64,000 bases of DNA from Stenotrophobium sp050739895 (GCA_050739895.1 JBOICK010000100.1:1-64000); one strand, 5' to 3'; counted from the first letter of the stretch, positions 43,722 to 52,809 are shown. Notes: generated by a model not told the origin, from the letters alone. Numbers and translations are program-made.

Positions 43722-44402
43722 ATGACTTCCAAGCTGCCCTCCTGGGTCGAGACCGGCGCCTTCCTGCTGGCGCTCAATGCCGGTATCGTCAACGGCATCG
43801 GCCTGCTGGGATTCCAGCACCAGTCGGTGTCGCACATGAGCGGCACCTCGACGCAGGTCGGGCTGGAAATCGTGCGCGGTAATGGCGGCGAAGTCGCGCA
43901 CCTCGCGCTGGTGCTGTTGTCGTTTCTGGCCGGCGCGCTGCTCAGCGGCTTCATCATCCAGGACGTCGCGCTGCGTCTGGGGCGTCGCTACAGCTTCGCG
44001 CTGTTTTGCGAGTCGGCGTTCCTGCTGACCTCGATGCTGCTGCTCAACCACGGCATTGCGCAGGGCGACTACTGGGCCTCCGCCGCCTGCGGCCTGCAGA
44101 ACGCCATGGTCACGACTTACAGCGGCGCGATCTTGCGCACCACGCATGTTACCGGCACCTTCACCGATCTGGGCATCTCGCTGGGTCACATGCTGCGCGG
44201 CATCCGCGTCGATCGTCGGCGCATCACGCTATATCTGCTGCTGATCGCCGGCTTCATCAGCGGCGGCGTGGTCGGCGCCTACACCTACCTGCGTGAGGGT
44301 TACTCCGCGTTCGGAATTCCGGTCGTGCTGACCGCCGCGCTGTCGGTATCCTATTGGGCTTATCGCTACCGGCAACAATCGCTGCCTCAGAACAGGTCGT
44401 AA
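43722..44402 (+). CDS. YoaK-family (DUF1275) membrane protein
   Basis: The 226-aa protein has about six membrane helices with the DUF1275 pattern: FLLALNAGIVNGIGLLGF near residues 10-27, SHMSGTSTQVGLE near 33-45, and CGLQNAMVTTYSGAILRTTHVTGTFTDLG in the second half (residues ~120-148; only listed by its ends here). The family has unknown transport function. The 3' end overlaps the convergent priA stop by 16 nt. It diverges from the WbuC-like gene with a short gap. Confidence 0.85.
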   Translation: MTSKLPSWVETGAFLLALNAGIVNGIGLLGFQHQSVSHMSGTSTQVGLEIVRGNGGEVAHLALVLLSFLAGALLSGFIIQDVALRLGRRYSFALFCESAFLLTSMLLLNHGIAQGDYWASAACGLQNAMVTTYSGAILRTTHVTGTFTDLGISLGHMLRGIRVDRRRITLYLLLIAGFISGGVVGAYTYLREGYSAFGIPVVLTAALSVSYWAYRYRQQSLPQNRS

Positions 44403-46564
44403 GGATCCACGTCCAGCGACCAGCGCACCTGCCGCGCCGCCGGTAGCGCGTCAATTTGTGGCATCCATGCAGCAAGCGCCTTTTGCAGGATGGAGCGGCT
44501 GGCGCACTGCACCAGCAGTTGCGCGCGCACATGGCCGGCACGGCGTTCCATCGTTGCGGGTATCGGATCGGAGACGCGCACACGCTTGTCGCTTGCCATC
44601 AGCCCACTCTGCGCTTGCGTGAGGAAGGTCATCGCTGCACCCGGCTTGGTCGATTCCGCACGAAGCAGTGCCAGGTGCGCGTAGGGCGGCAAGCCGGTGA
44701 TGCGACGCTCTTCCAGCAGCGAATCGCACAACGCGTCGTAACCGCCCTCGACCAATTTACGTAGCAGCGGATGCTGCGGCTCGTGGGTTTGCAGAATCAC
44801 TTCGCCGGACTGCGCGCCGCGCCCGGCACGGCCCGCGACCTGCGTCACCAGTTGGCCCATGCGCTCGATCGCTCGGAAGTCGCTGCCATAGAGGGCTTGG
44901 TCGGCGCTGACGATGCCGACCAGCGACAATCCGGCGAAGTCGTGGCCCTTGGCCAGCACCTGCGTGCCGACGAGGATATGGATGGCGCCGCTGCGGATGT
45001 CTGCGAGCAGGCGTTCCAGTTCGCCGGCGCGGCGCAGGCGGTCGGAATCGAAGCGCTCGACGCGATGCATTGGAAATCTTGCGCGCAAGGCTTCTTCGAC
45101 CCGCTCCGTGCCCTGGCCCAGCGCGACCAGATTCTTCGACGTACAGGATGGGCAATTCACAGGCGCCACCTGCTGCGCGCCGCAGTGGTGACAGATCATG
45201 CGCGAGCGGCCGCGGTGCAGGGTCAGGTGCGCATCGCATTGGCTGCACGGCGCGCTCCAGCCGCAGTCGTGGCACAGCAGCACCGGCGCGTAGCCACGGC
45301 GGTTGATGAACAGCAACACTTGTCCGCTCTGATCGAGATGGCGGCCGACCGCTTCCAGCAGTGGTGGCGACAGACCGTGGTCGAGCGTGCGGCCGCGCAC
45401 GTCCAGCGCCTGCACGCGCGGCGGCGCGTCGAGGCGCACGCGCGAGGTCAGCCGCAGATGCTGGTAGCGGCCTTGCTGTGCGTTGTGCAACGTCTCCAGT
45501 GATGGCGTGGCGCTGCCCAGAACGACCGGAATTTTCAGCCGCTGCGCGCGCAGGATCGCGAGGTCACGCGCGCAGTAGCGGAAACCGTCCTGCTGCTTGA
45601 ACGAGACATCGTGCTCTTCGTCCACCACCACCAGGCCGAGTTTGGCGAAAGGCACGAACACCGCCGAGCGCGTGCCGACGATGATGCGTGCGCGGCCGGC
45701 GCGTGCGCGCAGCCAGGCGTCGGCACGCTCGTTTTCACTCATGCCGGAATGGAAGCTGAGCACGTCTGTACCGAAGCGCCGCTGGAAGCGCTCCGTGAGT
45801 TGCGGCGCGAGGCCGATTTCCGGCACCAGCACCAGCACCTGTTCGCCGCGTGCGAGTGCGTCCGCCGCCAGTTGCAGATAAACCTCGGTCTTGCCGCTGC
45901 CGGTGACGCCGGCAAGCAGGGTTGCGGAGAATTGGCCGGCGGATGCGCGCAAGGCGTCGACTGCAGCGGACTGTTCTGCGGTCAGTGCTGGCGCGATTTC
46001 TGCTTGAACCAGCGCTGCCGTCAGTGGCACGTCTTCTATCCATCCGGCGGCCAGCGCCTTGCGCAATGGCGCAGCGGATGCGGGCAACGCGGCCAGAATT
46101 TCGGCGCGGGTCTGCTGCGTGGGCACCAGATGCTGCAACAGCGCGCGCTGCGCACTGGCGCGGGCGGACAAGGCGGGCAGCGCGGCCCGGCCAGCGGCAG
46201 TGATGGCCAGCGCGCTGGCGTCATGAATTTCGCCTGCATCTCCCCGGCGCAGCGGCCCGGGCAACGCGGCGGACAGGACTTCGCCCAGCGGATATTGGTA
46301 GTAGTCTGCCGCCCAGCGGCACAGCGCCCAGACATCTGGCGGGAACACTGGTTCGTCATCCAGCACCGCTTCGATAAATTTGTAGTCATGTGCCGGCTGG
46401 CTTTCCGTGCGCGGCGCGCTGGCCACCACACCGACCAGTCGCCGACGGCCAAACGGCACGCGCACGCGCACGCCCGGACGCAGCCGCGCTCCTGCCGGCA
46501 CGCGGTAATCAAACAGCCGGTAAACCGGTGCCGGCACCGCTACCGCAACGATCTCCAGGGTCAT
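44387..46564 (-). CDS. priA: Primosomal protein N' (PriA helicase)
   Basis: PriA restarts stalled replication forks. With the ATG at 46564 the protein is 725 aa. It has an N-terminal 3'-DNA-binding domain (AVAVPAPVYRLFDYRVP), helicase Walker A LAGVTGSGKTEVYLQ near residues 220-234, DEEH Walker B, and eight zinc Cys (CHDCGW, CSQC, CHHCG, CPSC near 425-470). A large upstream frame extension to 46642 is unconserved. The gap upstream contains a DnaA box and an AT-rich tract. Confidence 0.96.
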   Translation of the reverse strand: MTLEIVAVAVPAPVYRLFDYRVPAGARLRPGVRVRVPFGRRRLVGVVASAPRTESQPAHDYKFIEAVLDDEPVFPPDVWALCRWAADYYQYPLGEVLSAALPGPLRRGDAGEIHDASALAITAAGRAALPALSARASAQRALLQHLVPTQQTRAEILAALPASAAPLRKALAAGWIEDVPLTAALVQAEIAPALTAEQSAAVDALRASAGQFSATLLAGVTGSGKTEVYLQLAADALARGEQVLVLVPEIGLAPQLTERFQRRFGTDVLSFHSGMSENERADAWLRARAGRARIIVGTRSAVFVPFAKLGLVVVDEEHDVSFKQQDGFRYCARDLAILRAQRLKIPVVLGSATPSLETLHNAQQGRYQHLRLTSRVRLDAPPRVQALDVRGRTLDHGLSPPLLEAVGRHLDQSGQVLLFINRRGYAPVLLCHDCGWSAPCSQCDAHLTLHRGRSRMICHHCGAQQVAPVNCPSCTSKNLVALGQGTERVEEALRARFPMHRVERFDSDRLRRAGELERLLADIRSGAIHILVGTQVLAKGHDFAGLSLVGIVSADQALYGSDFRAIERMGQLVTQVAGRAGRGAQSGEVILQTHEPQHPLLRKLVEGGYDALCDSLLEERRITGLPPYAHLALLRAESTKPGAAMTFLTQAQSGLMASDKRVRVSDPIPATMERRAGHVRAQLLVQCASRSILQKALAAWMPQIDALPAARQVRWSLDVDPYDLF

Positions 46565-46875
46565 GCGTGACCTTGTGGATAAGCGTGTGAACACATTTGT
46601 TGCATGCTTGCGGCAAGTGCCATTTCCCGAGCCTCCAAACACAGAAATTCATCAAGAAATATAAATAAATCAATAAAAATCATGTAATTGAAAAATAATT
46701 TGAATGCGCTGTCAGAAACAGGGCTTGACCTGCTTATTTGCATATGGCTGCCACATCGCTGTGGACAAGGTCGCCGCGATCGAGGCATGGGCATTGCGTT
46801 AACCGCACTCCCCTGCGGTGATGACCAGGAAAAGCGCTGGCCTGTGGAAGTGTCGCCAGCATGCCCGAAATCTGC
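46565..46875. other. AT-rich intergenic region upstream of priA with two DnaA-box-like sites
   Basis: This part of the 564-bp gap holds a perfect DnaA box (TGTGGATAA at 46574-46582, i.e. TTATCCACA on the minus strand), a near-perfect one (TGTGGACAA at 46760-46768), and a long A/T tract at about 46640-46705. No coding frame is credible. It may hold the priA promoter. No conserved RNA was recognised. Confidence 0.4.
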
Positions 46876-46984
46876 TGCCCGCTCTGTGGCATGGGAAGAA
46901 ATATTTGTTATTATTTATATAATATACATTTATATAGTATATAATAAATAACGCCATCAAGGTAATAAACAATGACAGCGGGTG
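46876..46984. repeat. 109-bp symmetric AT-core element, copy 5 (upstream of EamA gene)
   Basis: Arms TGCCCGCT (46876-46883) and AGCGGGTG (46977-46984) enclose 93 bp. The AT palindrome is 46906-46953; its two halves (GTTATT...AATAAC) are nearly perfect complements over about 20 bp. The left spacer is 22 nt, one shorter than in the other copies, and the right one 23 nt. Confidence 0.85.
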
Positions 46985-47128
46985 ACGCCTTATGTTGATA
47001 CGGCGCTGCAAATCGTTCGGTCCGCATCGCGCCAGCGATGGCTGCGTTACAGTCGCGCTGGCCATTCATTCATCGGGAATCCGCTTGTCTCGCCCACACA
47101 CATTGACCGCCTGCTGCCGGGATGTCGC

Positions 47129-48022
47129 TTGAGCGTCGCGACGCCAGCGGCGCGCGCGGCGCTCCCTGCGCTGGTGGCCGGCGCGGTGTTCATCGGCTTC
47201 GCGCCGATTTTCGTGCGTCTCACCGATGTCGGCTACACCGCCTGCGCGTTCTGGCGCGTGGCGCTGGCGCTACCGGTACTGCTGTTGTGGTTGCGGCCTG
47301 GAACGGGGGCGGAGAGAGTGATCCGTCCCGGCATCGCCTGGCTGTGGCTGGCGGGACTGTTCTTCGCCGCGGATCTGGCGGTCTGGCACCAGTCCATCCG
47401 CTACACCTCGGTCGCCAACGCCACACTCATGGCGAATCTCGCGCCGGTGTTTGTCACGCTTGCCAGCTTCGCGTTTTTCGGTGAGCGATTCCGCGTAGCG
47501 TTCCTCGCCGGGATCGCGCTCGCCATCGGCGGCGCCGCAGTGCTGGTCTCCAATAGCCTGCGTCTGGGCGGGGAGTCCGCTACCGGTGATCTGCTCGGCG
47601 TGTTGTCGGCGGTGTTCTACTCCGGCTACATCATCGGCATCGCGCGTGCGCGACAGCGGTTCACTGCCGCAGAGTCGCTGTTCTGGAGCACGCTGGCTTC
47701 GGCCTGCGCCCTGCTGCCGCTGGCATGGTTACTGGGCGACAGTTTCTGGCCGCAGTCGCGGCAGGGCTGGGCGGTGCTGCTGGGCCTCGCATTACTTTCA
47801 CAGTCGGCCGGGCAGGGCCTGATCGCCTACGCGCTGGCACACCTGCGGCCGGCGTTTTCCGCGGTTGGCCTGCTGGTGCAGCCGGTGGCGGCGGCGGTGC
47901 TGGCATGGTGGCTGCTGGCAGAACCCTTGGGTGCGCGTCAGGCGGCGGGAGCGGCAATCGTGCTCGCCGGTATCGTCATTTGCCGATTGACGATGGCTGC
48001 ATCCAAAGCAAGCACCAACTGA
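47129..48022 (+). CDS. EamA/DMT-superfamily transporter
   Basis: This is a ten-helix membrane protein made of two EamA repeats. Repeat 1 contains GFAPIFVRLTDVGYTACAFWR near residues 25-45, with LANLAPVFVTLASFAFF, and repeat 2 has GLIAYALAHLRPAFSAVGLL and LAGIVICRL at the end. It probably exports small metabolites. Starting at TTG 47129 gives 297 aa, a normal length; a frame extends back to 46982 with unconserved residues. There is no strong ribosome site, so the start is uncertain. Confidence 0.8.
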   Translation: MSVATPAARAALPALVAGAVFIGFAPIFVRLTDVGYTACAFWRVALALPVLLLWLRPGTGAERVIRPGIAWLWLAGLFFAADLAVWHQSIRYTSVANATLMANLAPVFVTLASFAFFGERFRVAFLAGIALAIGGAAVLVSNSLRLGGESATGDLLGVLSAVFYSGYIIGIARARQRFTAAESLFWSTLASACALLPLAWLLGDSFWPQSRQGWAVLLGLALLSQSAGQGLIAYALAHLRPAFSAVGLLVQPVAAAVLAWWLLAEPLGARQAAGAAIVLAGIVICRLTMAASKASTN

Positions 48023-48052
48023 TAATGCCGGAGCGCCAGTGATATTGCTGCG

Positions 48053-48397
48053 CTAGACGTTTTTCTTGATGCGCCGCCTGGGGCCTGAAGTCTTGGGTGA
48101 TTTTTGCGCCAGTACCTGCGCCACGTCATGACCTTCTTCCAGGTTTTCGAACTGGTCAGAAATCAACTGGCCGATTTCGCGATTGATGCGGCGGATGGCG
48201 TCGTAGACCATTCCGATGCTGCGGCGCTGTTTCTCGCGCAGGTTGAGGCGGTCGTCGGTGAGCAGGCCGCTGCGCTCCAGCGCTTCGAACGGCAGTTCGG
48301 CGATAAATTGATGCACCTGTTCCACCGAGGTTGCGCCGCGGTCGACGGCTTCCTGAATCATGTCCTTGAGCAGTTCGAGCCGTTGCAGGTTTTTCAC
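48053..48397 (-). CDS. Conserved hypothetical protein, polar helical
   Basis: The 114-aa protein starts at GTG 48397, with GGAG upstream in CCCGGAGAAACCT. It is charged and mostly helical: NLQRLELLKDMIQEAVDRGA near residues 2-21, then EQVHQFIAELPFEALERSGLL, and a basic tail SGPRRRIKKN. No domain is recognised. It is followed by the EamA gene in convergent orientation and preceded by the lipase-like gene 49 nt upstream on the same strand. Confidence 0.7.
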   Translation of the reverse strand: MKNLQRLELLKDMIQEAVDRGATSVEQVHQFIAELPFEALERSGLLTDDRLNLREKQRRSIGMVYDAIRRINREIGQLISDQFENLEEGHDVAQVLAQKSPKTSGPRRRIKKNV

Positions 48398-48446
48398 AGG
48401 TTTCTCCGGGTGATGTGGGCGGAGTATATCGGGACGCGATGCGAAA

Positions 48447-49673
48447 TCAGTCGCGCAGCCAGCCCAGGATTCGTTCGCCGACATCCTGGCGGCGCAGCAG
48501 ATCCCAGTGATTCATGCCGTAGTAGAGCGCCTGATTCAACGGTGCAAAATCCAGGTGTCTGACGGGATCGGCATGCCGACCGAGGGCGCTGTCCACCAAT
48601 ACCAGTCCGTCGCCAAGAATTTTGTCGTTGAGGTCGCCGGGCCGCTTGCCGGTGGTCGCGGCAATGGCGTAACAGTGGACGCCCTGCGGCAGCGGCACGA
48701 ACTGGCGGGTGTCGTCGTGGCGCTCGAAGCGACCGTAGGCCTGCCAGTCCTCGTCGAGCAGATTGCTGTGCCGCAGGTCGGTAACGCCGGCGCTGCGCAG
48801 CATGCCGAGTCGCGCCAACGGTGCGGCAAACGGGATGCGTGCGACGCTGACCTGCAGCCAGTTGCCGCTGCGCTCCATCGGCGCGCCGTGGTGCGGTGTG
48901 CCGAGAAACACGATGTTCTTCAGTGGCCGCAGCCAGCCATGACTGGCCTGCGCGCCGTAGTGGCAGGCACTGCGCGCGAGCAGTCCGCCCATGCTGTGGC
49001 CGAGCAGGGTCAGTTCCTCGACCGGCACCGGCCAGTGCTGAACCAGTTGTTCCAATTGCTCGGCAAATTCGCGGCCATTGTTGGAGATATGCCGGCCGCT
49101 GTTGTAGTGCAGATGCACCGCCGTATAGCTGAGCTTGGCGGCGAGCATGTCGCCGTGGTTGTAGCCTTCGGCGTCTGACCACTGCAGATCATTCATGCAC
49201 AGGCCATGCACCTGCACCAGCAGTTTTCCGCTGGCTGCGGGAATGGCCGCATGCAGAGCGTCAGTATCCAGTGCCAGCGCTTCGCCGTGACGGCGAAAGC
49301 GCATGTTCAGCGCCAGCGGATTGCTGGTGGCTTCGAGGTGGTCACCGATCACGCCATTGACCGCCGCGACCAGTGCCTCGCGTGCAGCAGAGGATGGCGC
49401 GGCGGCGCAATTTTTTTCGATGGCTATAACGACTGCCGCAAGCGTCAGGTCCAGACCGACGCCGACACCGCTGGCAATGGTGCGGATGCTGGAATAGACC
49501 AGTCCGGTGATGCCGCGGGTGTGGCCTTCGAGCGGTTTGATCAGGGCCAAAGGCGCGCGTGAAATATTGAGATGGATGCCCTCGACGATATCGGTGGTGC
49601 GCAGTACTGCGTCTACCGCCAGCTTGCTGTAGCCGCGAACATCAGCAGCTCGCACATGAGCACCCTCCGTCAT
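48447..49673 (-). CDS. Alpha/beta-hydrolase, lipase-like (PGAP1-type)
   Basis: The 408-aa protein has an N-terminal helical region with a hydrophobic stretch, followed by an alpha/beta-hydrolase domain. The oxyanion strand is LLVQVHGLCMND near residue 152, the nucleophile elbow LTLLGHSMGGLLARSACHYG near 222-241, and the terminal His in YGMNHWDLL near 390. It resembles lipases/acyl-hydrolases with a G-H-S-M-G elbow. It is encoded just downstream of the desaturase gene on the same strand, so lipid turnover is a plausible but unproven role. Confidence 0.78.
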   Translation of the reverse strand: MTEGAHVRAADVRGYSKLAVDAVLRTTDIVEGIHLNISRAPLALIKPLEGHTRGITGLVYSSIRTIASGVGVGLDLTLAAVVIAIEKNCAAAPSSAAREALVAAVNGVIGDHLEATSNPLALNMRFRRHGEALALDTDALHAAIPAASGKLLVQVHGLCMNDLQWSDAEGYNHGDMLAAKLSYTAVHLHYNSGRHISNNGREFAEQLEQLVQHWPVPVEELTLLGHSMGGLLARSACHYGAQASHGWLRPLKNIVFLGTPHHGAPMERSGNWLQVSVARIPFAAPLARLGMLRSAGVTDLRHSNLLDEDWQAYGRFERHDDTRQFVPLPQGVHCYAIAATTGKRPGDLNDKILGDGLVLVDSALGRHADPVRHLDFAPLNQALYYGMNHWDLLRRQDVGERILGWLRD

Positions 49674-49724
49674 CGCCCTTCTCCTGTCACCCGCGTATCA
49701 GGCTAGTGTGCAGCACGTCGCCGA

Positions 49725-50825
49725 TCAAGCCGCCAGCGGCAGTGTCACAGCATTCATTGCAGGCTTGCCGGTTTTGCGCAAGGGCAGCGACAGCTTGGCG
49801 ATGCGCTTCCAGGTCGACAGCGTCTGGGCGGCGAACGAACCGGTGTTGTAAGGCAGGCCATGCTTTTCGCAGATCGCGCGCACTTCCGGTGAGATTTCGG
49901 CGTAACGGTGCGCCGGCAAATCCGGGAACAGGTGGTGCTCGATCTGGAAGCGGAGATTGCCGCTCATGATGTGCATCAGCCTGCCGCCGCTGAAGTTGGC
50001 CGAACCCAGCAGCTGGCGCACATACCACTGGCCGCGCGTTTCGTTTTCGATCACCGATTCTGGAAACTGCTCGACGTCCTCCGGGAAGTGGCCGTTGAAG
50101 ATCACCGCGCAGGCCCAAACGTTGCGCGCGAAGTTGGCGGCGACATTGCCGGCGAACACCAGCGGCGCCAGCGGGCCGGCCAGCAGCGGGAACATCACAT
50201 AATCTTTCTTCAACTGCTTCTTCATCTTCGCCCACATCGGCTTGAATTCTTCCTTGATCTGCGCCTTGGTCTTGGTCTTGTAGATCAGCGCCTCTTCAAT
50301 GTGGAGGTTCTGCACGGCGACGAAGTGCTGGAAGAAGGTGTGCAGGATCACCGTCAGCGGCAGGTTGGCGAGAAAGCGCGGCTCCCACTTCTGCTCTTCG
50401 GACATGCGCAGCAGGCCATAGCCGATGTCGTGGTCCTTGTTGAGTACGTTGGTGTAGGTGTGATGCTCGTAGTTATGGGTCTGTTTCCAGTTCTTGGCGG
50501 TGTCGGCACTGTCCCAGTCGAAGGTCTTCGAGTTCAGCGCGGCATCGCCCATCCAGTCGTACTGGCCGTGCATGACGTTGTGGCCGATTTCCATGTTGTC
50601 GAGAATCTTTGACGCCGACAGCGCCGCCACGCCCAGTGGCCATGCGGGCGGGATCATCAGCATCACGCGGCCGCCGACTTCGAGCTGGCGCTGGCGCTTG
50701 ACCAGCTTGCGGATGTAGTTGGCATCGCGTTCGCCGAGATCGGCACGCACGCGGTTGCGGATGGCGTCGAATTCGGCGCCGATCTGCTGGAACTGTTCCG
50801 GGGTCAATTTGCTGAAGATGCTCAT
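49725..50825 (-). CDS. desB: Acyl-CoA/fatty-acid desaturase (DesB-like)
   Basis: This membrane di-iron desaturase of 366 aa has three His boxes: HNVMHGQYDW near residue 83, HNYEHHTYTN near 116, and QIEHHLFPD near 293, with three hydrophobic hairpins between them. It is most like DesB, the inducible aerobic acyl-CoA Delta-9 desaturase of Pseudomonas. It is co-transcribed with the reductase upstream (14-nt gap) and divergent from a DesT-like TetR regulator. It would introduce double bonds when oxygen and acyl-CoA are available. Confidence 0.85.
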   Translation of the reverse strand: MSIFSKLTPEQFQQIGAEFDAIRNRVRADLGERDANYIRKLVKRQRQLEVGGRVMLMIPPAWPLGVAALSASKILDNMEIGHNVMHGQYDWMGDAALNSKTFDWDSADTAKNWKQTHNYEHHTYTNVLNKDHDIGYGLLRMSEEQKWEPRFLANLPLTVILHTFFQHFVAVQNLHIEEALIYKTKTKAQIKEEFKPMWAKMKKQLKKDYVMFPLLAGPLAPLVFAGNVAANFARNVWACAVIFNGHFPEDVEQFPESVIENETRGQWYVRQLLGSANFSGGRLMHIMSGNLRFQIEHHLFPDLPAHRYAEISPEVRAICEKHGLPYNTGSFAAQTLSTWKRIAKLSLPLRKTGKPAMNAVTLPLAA

Positions 50826-50839
50826 GATGGGTGCTCCTG

Positions 50840-51967
50840 TTAAATATCTAAGGTCACGGTGCCGACCGGCACGCTGACGCAGATCTGGATATCGGCTTCG
50901 CCGCTGTCGCTGATTTCGCCGGTGCGGGTGTCGCGCACCTTGCCCGCAGTCTTGCGGCAGGTGCAGGCGTGGCAGATACCCATGCGGCAGCCGGACTCCG
51001 GCTTGAGGCCAGCGGCCTCGGCCTGGTCCAGCAAGGTACCGCCGTTGTTGGTGATCAGACGTTCGCTGCGTGCAAAGCGCACTTCGCCTTCGGCATTGGT
51101 GCTGTCGATCACAACCGGCGCGGCAGTGAAATGTTCCAGATGCAGCTGCTGGCTCAGACCTTCATCGGTCCACAATTGCTGTACCACTTTCATCATGCCC
51201 GGCGGGCCGCAGAGAAAAGCCTGTGCCTGTGCGTAATCCGGCACGGCCTTCATCAACTGTTCGCGGCTGAACAAGCCATGCAGTTCGCCGCCCTGGTTGG
51301 CTTCGTTGTAAGCGCGCAGCAGTTCGACGTTGGGGAACTGCGCGGCAATTGTGGCCAATTCGCCAGCGTAGATCTGGTCCTTGGCGGTGTTGGAGTAATG
51401 CAGGAAGGTGATGCGACCTGTGTGGTCCTCATCGCATAGCGTGCGCAGCATCGACATCACGGGGGTGATGCCGCTGCCGCCGCTGATCAGCAGGATGCGG
51501 TCCGGACGCTGTTCCGGCAATGCGAACTGGCCTTCAGCCTGCGACAGGCCCACGGTCATGCCGGGGCGCAGGTTCTGATGCAGATGCCTGGAGACGAAGC
51601 CGCCGGCATGGGCCTTGGCGGTCAGCTCGATCAGGCCGTCGTGTGCATGCACCGAGTTGGCCGGCGAGTAGCAGCGCATGCGGCGCACGCCGTCGATCTC
51701 GACGGTCAGGCGAACATACTGGCCGGCGCGAAAGCCCTGCCAGTTCTGGTTGGGGCGCAGGGTCAGGGTGACGCTGTCGGCGGTCTGGCGGCGTACTGCG
51801 GTCACTTCGGCGCGCACTTCGCGCAGCGACCAGGTCGGGGCGAACTGCTCCAGGTAACGGTCCACGCCATGCGGGTACGTCAGCGTTGCCGCGATGCGCG
51901 AGTTGAGGACGCCGCTGAACAAGCTCAGGGCGCGGTCGGTGATACGGTTTGCAGTGAACTGAGGCAT
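50840..51967 (-). CDS. desC: Ferredoxin-NAD(P) reductase-type electron donor for desaturase (DesC-like)
   Basis: The 375-aa flavoprotein has the FAD motif RMRCYSPANSV near residue 102 and the NAD(P) motif LISGGSGITPVMSML near 158. The C-terminal plant-type 2Fe-2S domain has the Cys cluster SGCRMGICHACTC near 320-332 and a further Cys in CVSVPVG. It supplies electrons to the desaturase encoded just downstream, as DesC does for DesB. Its promoter lies in the divergent gap with two TetR operator-like palindromes. Confidence 0.87.
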   Translation of the reverse strand: MPQFTANRITDRALSLFSGVLNSRIAATLTYPHGVDRYLEQFAPTWSLREVRAEVTAVRRQTADSVTLTLRPNQNWQGFRAGQYVRLTVEIDGVRRMRCYSPANSVHAHDGLIELTAKAHAGGFVSRHLHQNLRPGMTVGLSQAEGQFALPEQRPDRILLISGGSGITPVMSMLRTLCDEDHTGRITFLHYSNTAKDQIYAGELATIAAQFPNVELLRAYNEANQGGELHGLFSREQLMKAVPDYAQAQAFLCGPPGMMKVVQQLWTDEGLSQQLHLEHFTAAPVVIDSTNAEGEVRFARSERLITNNGGTLLDQAEAAGLKPESGCRMGICHACTCRKTAGKVRDTRTGEISDSGEADIQICVSVPVGTVTLDI

Positions 51968-51985
51968 GACAAGCTCCGAGTTACG

Positions 51986-52001
51986 GTGAACATATGTTTA
52001 C
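51986..52001 (+). promoter_or_regulatory. DesT-type operator 1
   Basis: GTGAAC-ATAT-GTTTAC is an imperfect palindrome just upstream of the reductase start. Together with the site at 52018-52033 it follows the GTGAAC-N4-GTT(G/T)AC pattern known for DesT-controlled desaturase promoters. Confidence 0.6.
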
Positions 52002-52017
52002 TGAAATCGAGAAATTT

Positions 52018-52033
52018 GTCAACAACTGTTCAC
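52018..52033 (-). promoter_or_regulatory. DesT-type operator 2
   Basis: On the minus strand this reads GTGAAC-AGTT-GTTGAC. It is centred 32 bp from operator 1, about three helical turns, so the two sites would face the same side of the helix. Confidence 0.65.
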
Positions 52034-52056
52034 TGAAACTGCCTATGTATGTTCAT

Positions 52057-52084
52057 TTGATATAAAAAATACAATTTTTATAAT
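52057..52084 (+). promoter_or_regulatory. Probable promoter of the TetR-family gene
   Basis: TTGATA at 52057-52062 and a perfect TATAAT at 52079-52084, spacer 16 nt, in an AT-rich stretch between the operators and the regulator ATG at 52126. Confidence 0.6.
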
Positions 52085-52125
52085 ATGTTACGATCATCAC
52101 AGGTGTTTTATATTTTGAGCGCTCC

Positions 52126-52809
52126 ATGAGCAGAATCGGCAGACACAGCAGCCGCGAAGGCGTGGATTCCGAGGAATTCGCGACCCGTGATGAGCGCAAA
52201 CAACGTACGCGCGCGAGCCTGCTTGAGGCCGCGCTGACGCTGATGAGCCAGGGTCGCAGTTTCACCAGTCTCGGCCTGCGTGAGATCACGCGCGAAGCCG
52301 GCGTGGTGCCGACCTCGTTCTACCGTCATTTCCGCGATATGGACGAGCTCGGCCTGGCACTGGTCGACGACGGCGGCGCGATGCTGCGCCAGTTGCTGCG
52401 CGAAGCGCGCAAAGACGCGGCGCCGGTCAGCGACATCATCCGGCGCTCGGTGCTGGTCTACCAGCAATATCTGAATGGGCACCGCATGAGCTTCATGTTC
52501 ATCGCAGGCGAGCGCAGCGGCGGTTCGCCGGTGATCCGCAGTGCACTGCGCAATCAGGTCAACCTGTTCGTGCAGGAGATGGCGCAGGATCTGCGCCGCC
52601 TGAATTTCCTGCCGCAACTGTCCACTGCGACGCTGCACCTGCTCTGCGGACTGGTGGTGAATACCATGCTCAACGCTGCCACCGACATTCTCGACATGCC
52701 ACTCAACGAGCCGAAACTCGAACGGGAACTGGTCGACAATTTCGTGCGCCAGTTGCGCATGATTTTCCTGGGTGCGTTGAACTGGCAGGAAAAATCCACG
52801 GGCGCGTGA
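52126..52809 (+). CDS. desT: TetR-family regulator of desaturase genes (DesT/FabR-like)
   Basis: The 227-aa repressor has an N-terminal TetR helix-turn-helix with LREITREAGVVPTSFYRHFRDMDELG near residues 47-72 (given here by its ends), the exact VPTSFYRHF pattern of DesT and FabR. The ligand domain (about 80-210) is mostly helical. DesT senses the saturated/unsaturated acyl-CoA ratio. It diverges from the desaturase-reductase operon, and two DesT-like palindromes lie between them, so local control is strongly suggested. Confidence 0.85.
   Translation: MSRIGRHSSREGVDSEEFATRDERKQRTRASLLEAALTLMSQGRSFTSLGLREITREAGVVPTSFYRHFRDMDELGLALVDDGGAMLRQLLREARKDAAPVSDIIRRSVLVYQQYLNGHRMSFMFIAGERSGGSPVIRSALRNQVNLFVQEMAQDLRRLNFLPQLSTATLHLLCGLVVNTMLNAATDILDMPLNEPKLERELVDNFVRQLRMIFLGALNWQEKSTGA

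Noticed and set aside
46993..47132. A 46-codon open frame after repeat copy 5 whose TGA overlaps the EamA TTG start (TTGA)
   Set aside because: The peptide has no recognisable feature and no ribosome site; the overlap could be chance.
52040..52125. AT-rich stretch between the desaturase operon and desT as a sixth copy of the symmetric element
   Set aside because: It lacks both CCCGCT/AGCGGG arms at the required 94-bp distance; the AT richness is explained by promoter and operators.
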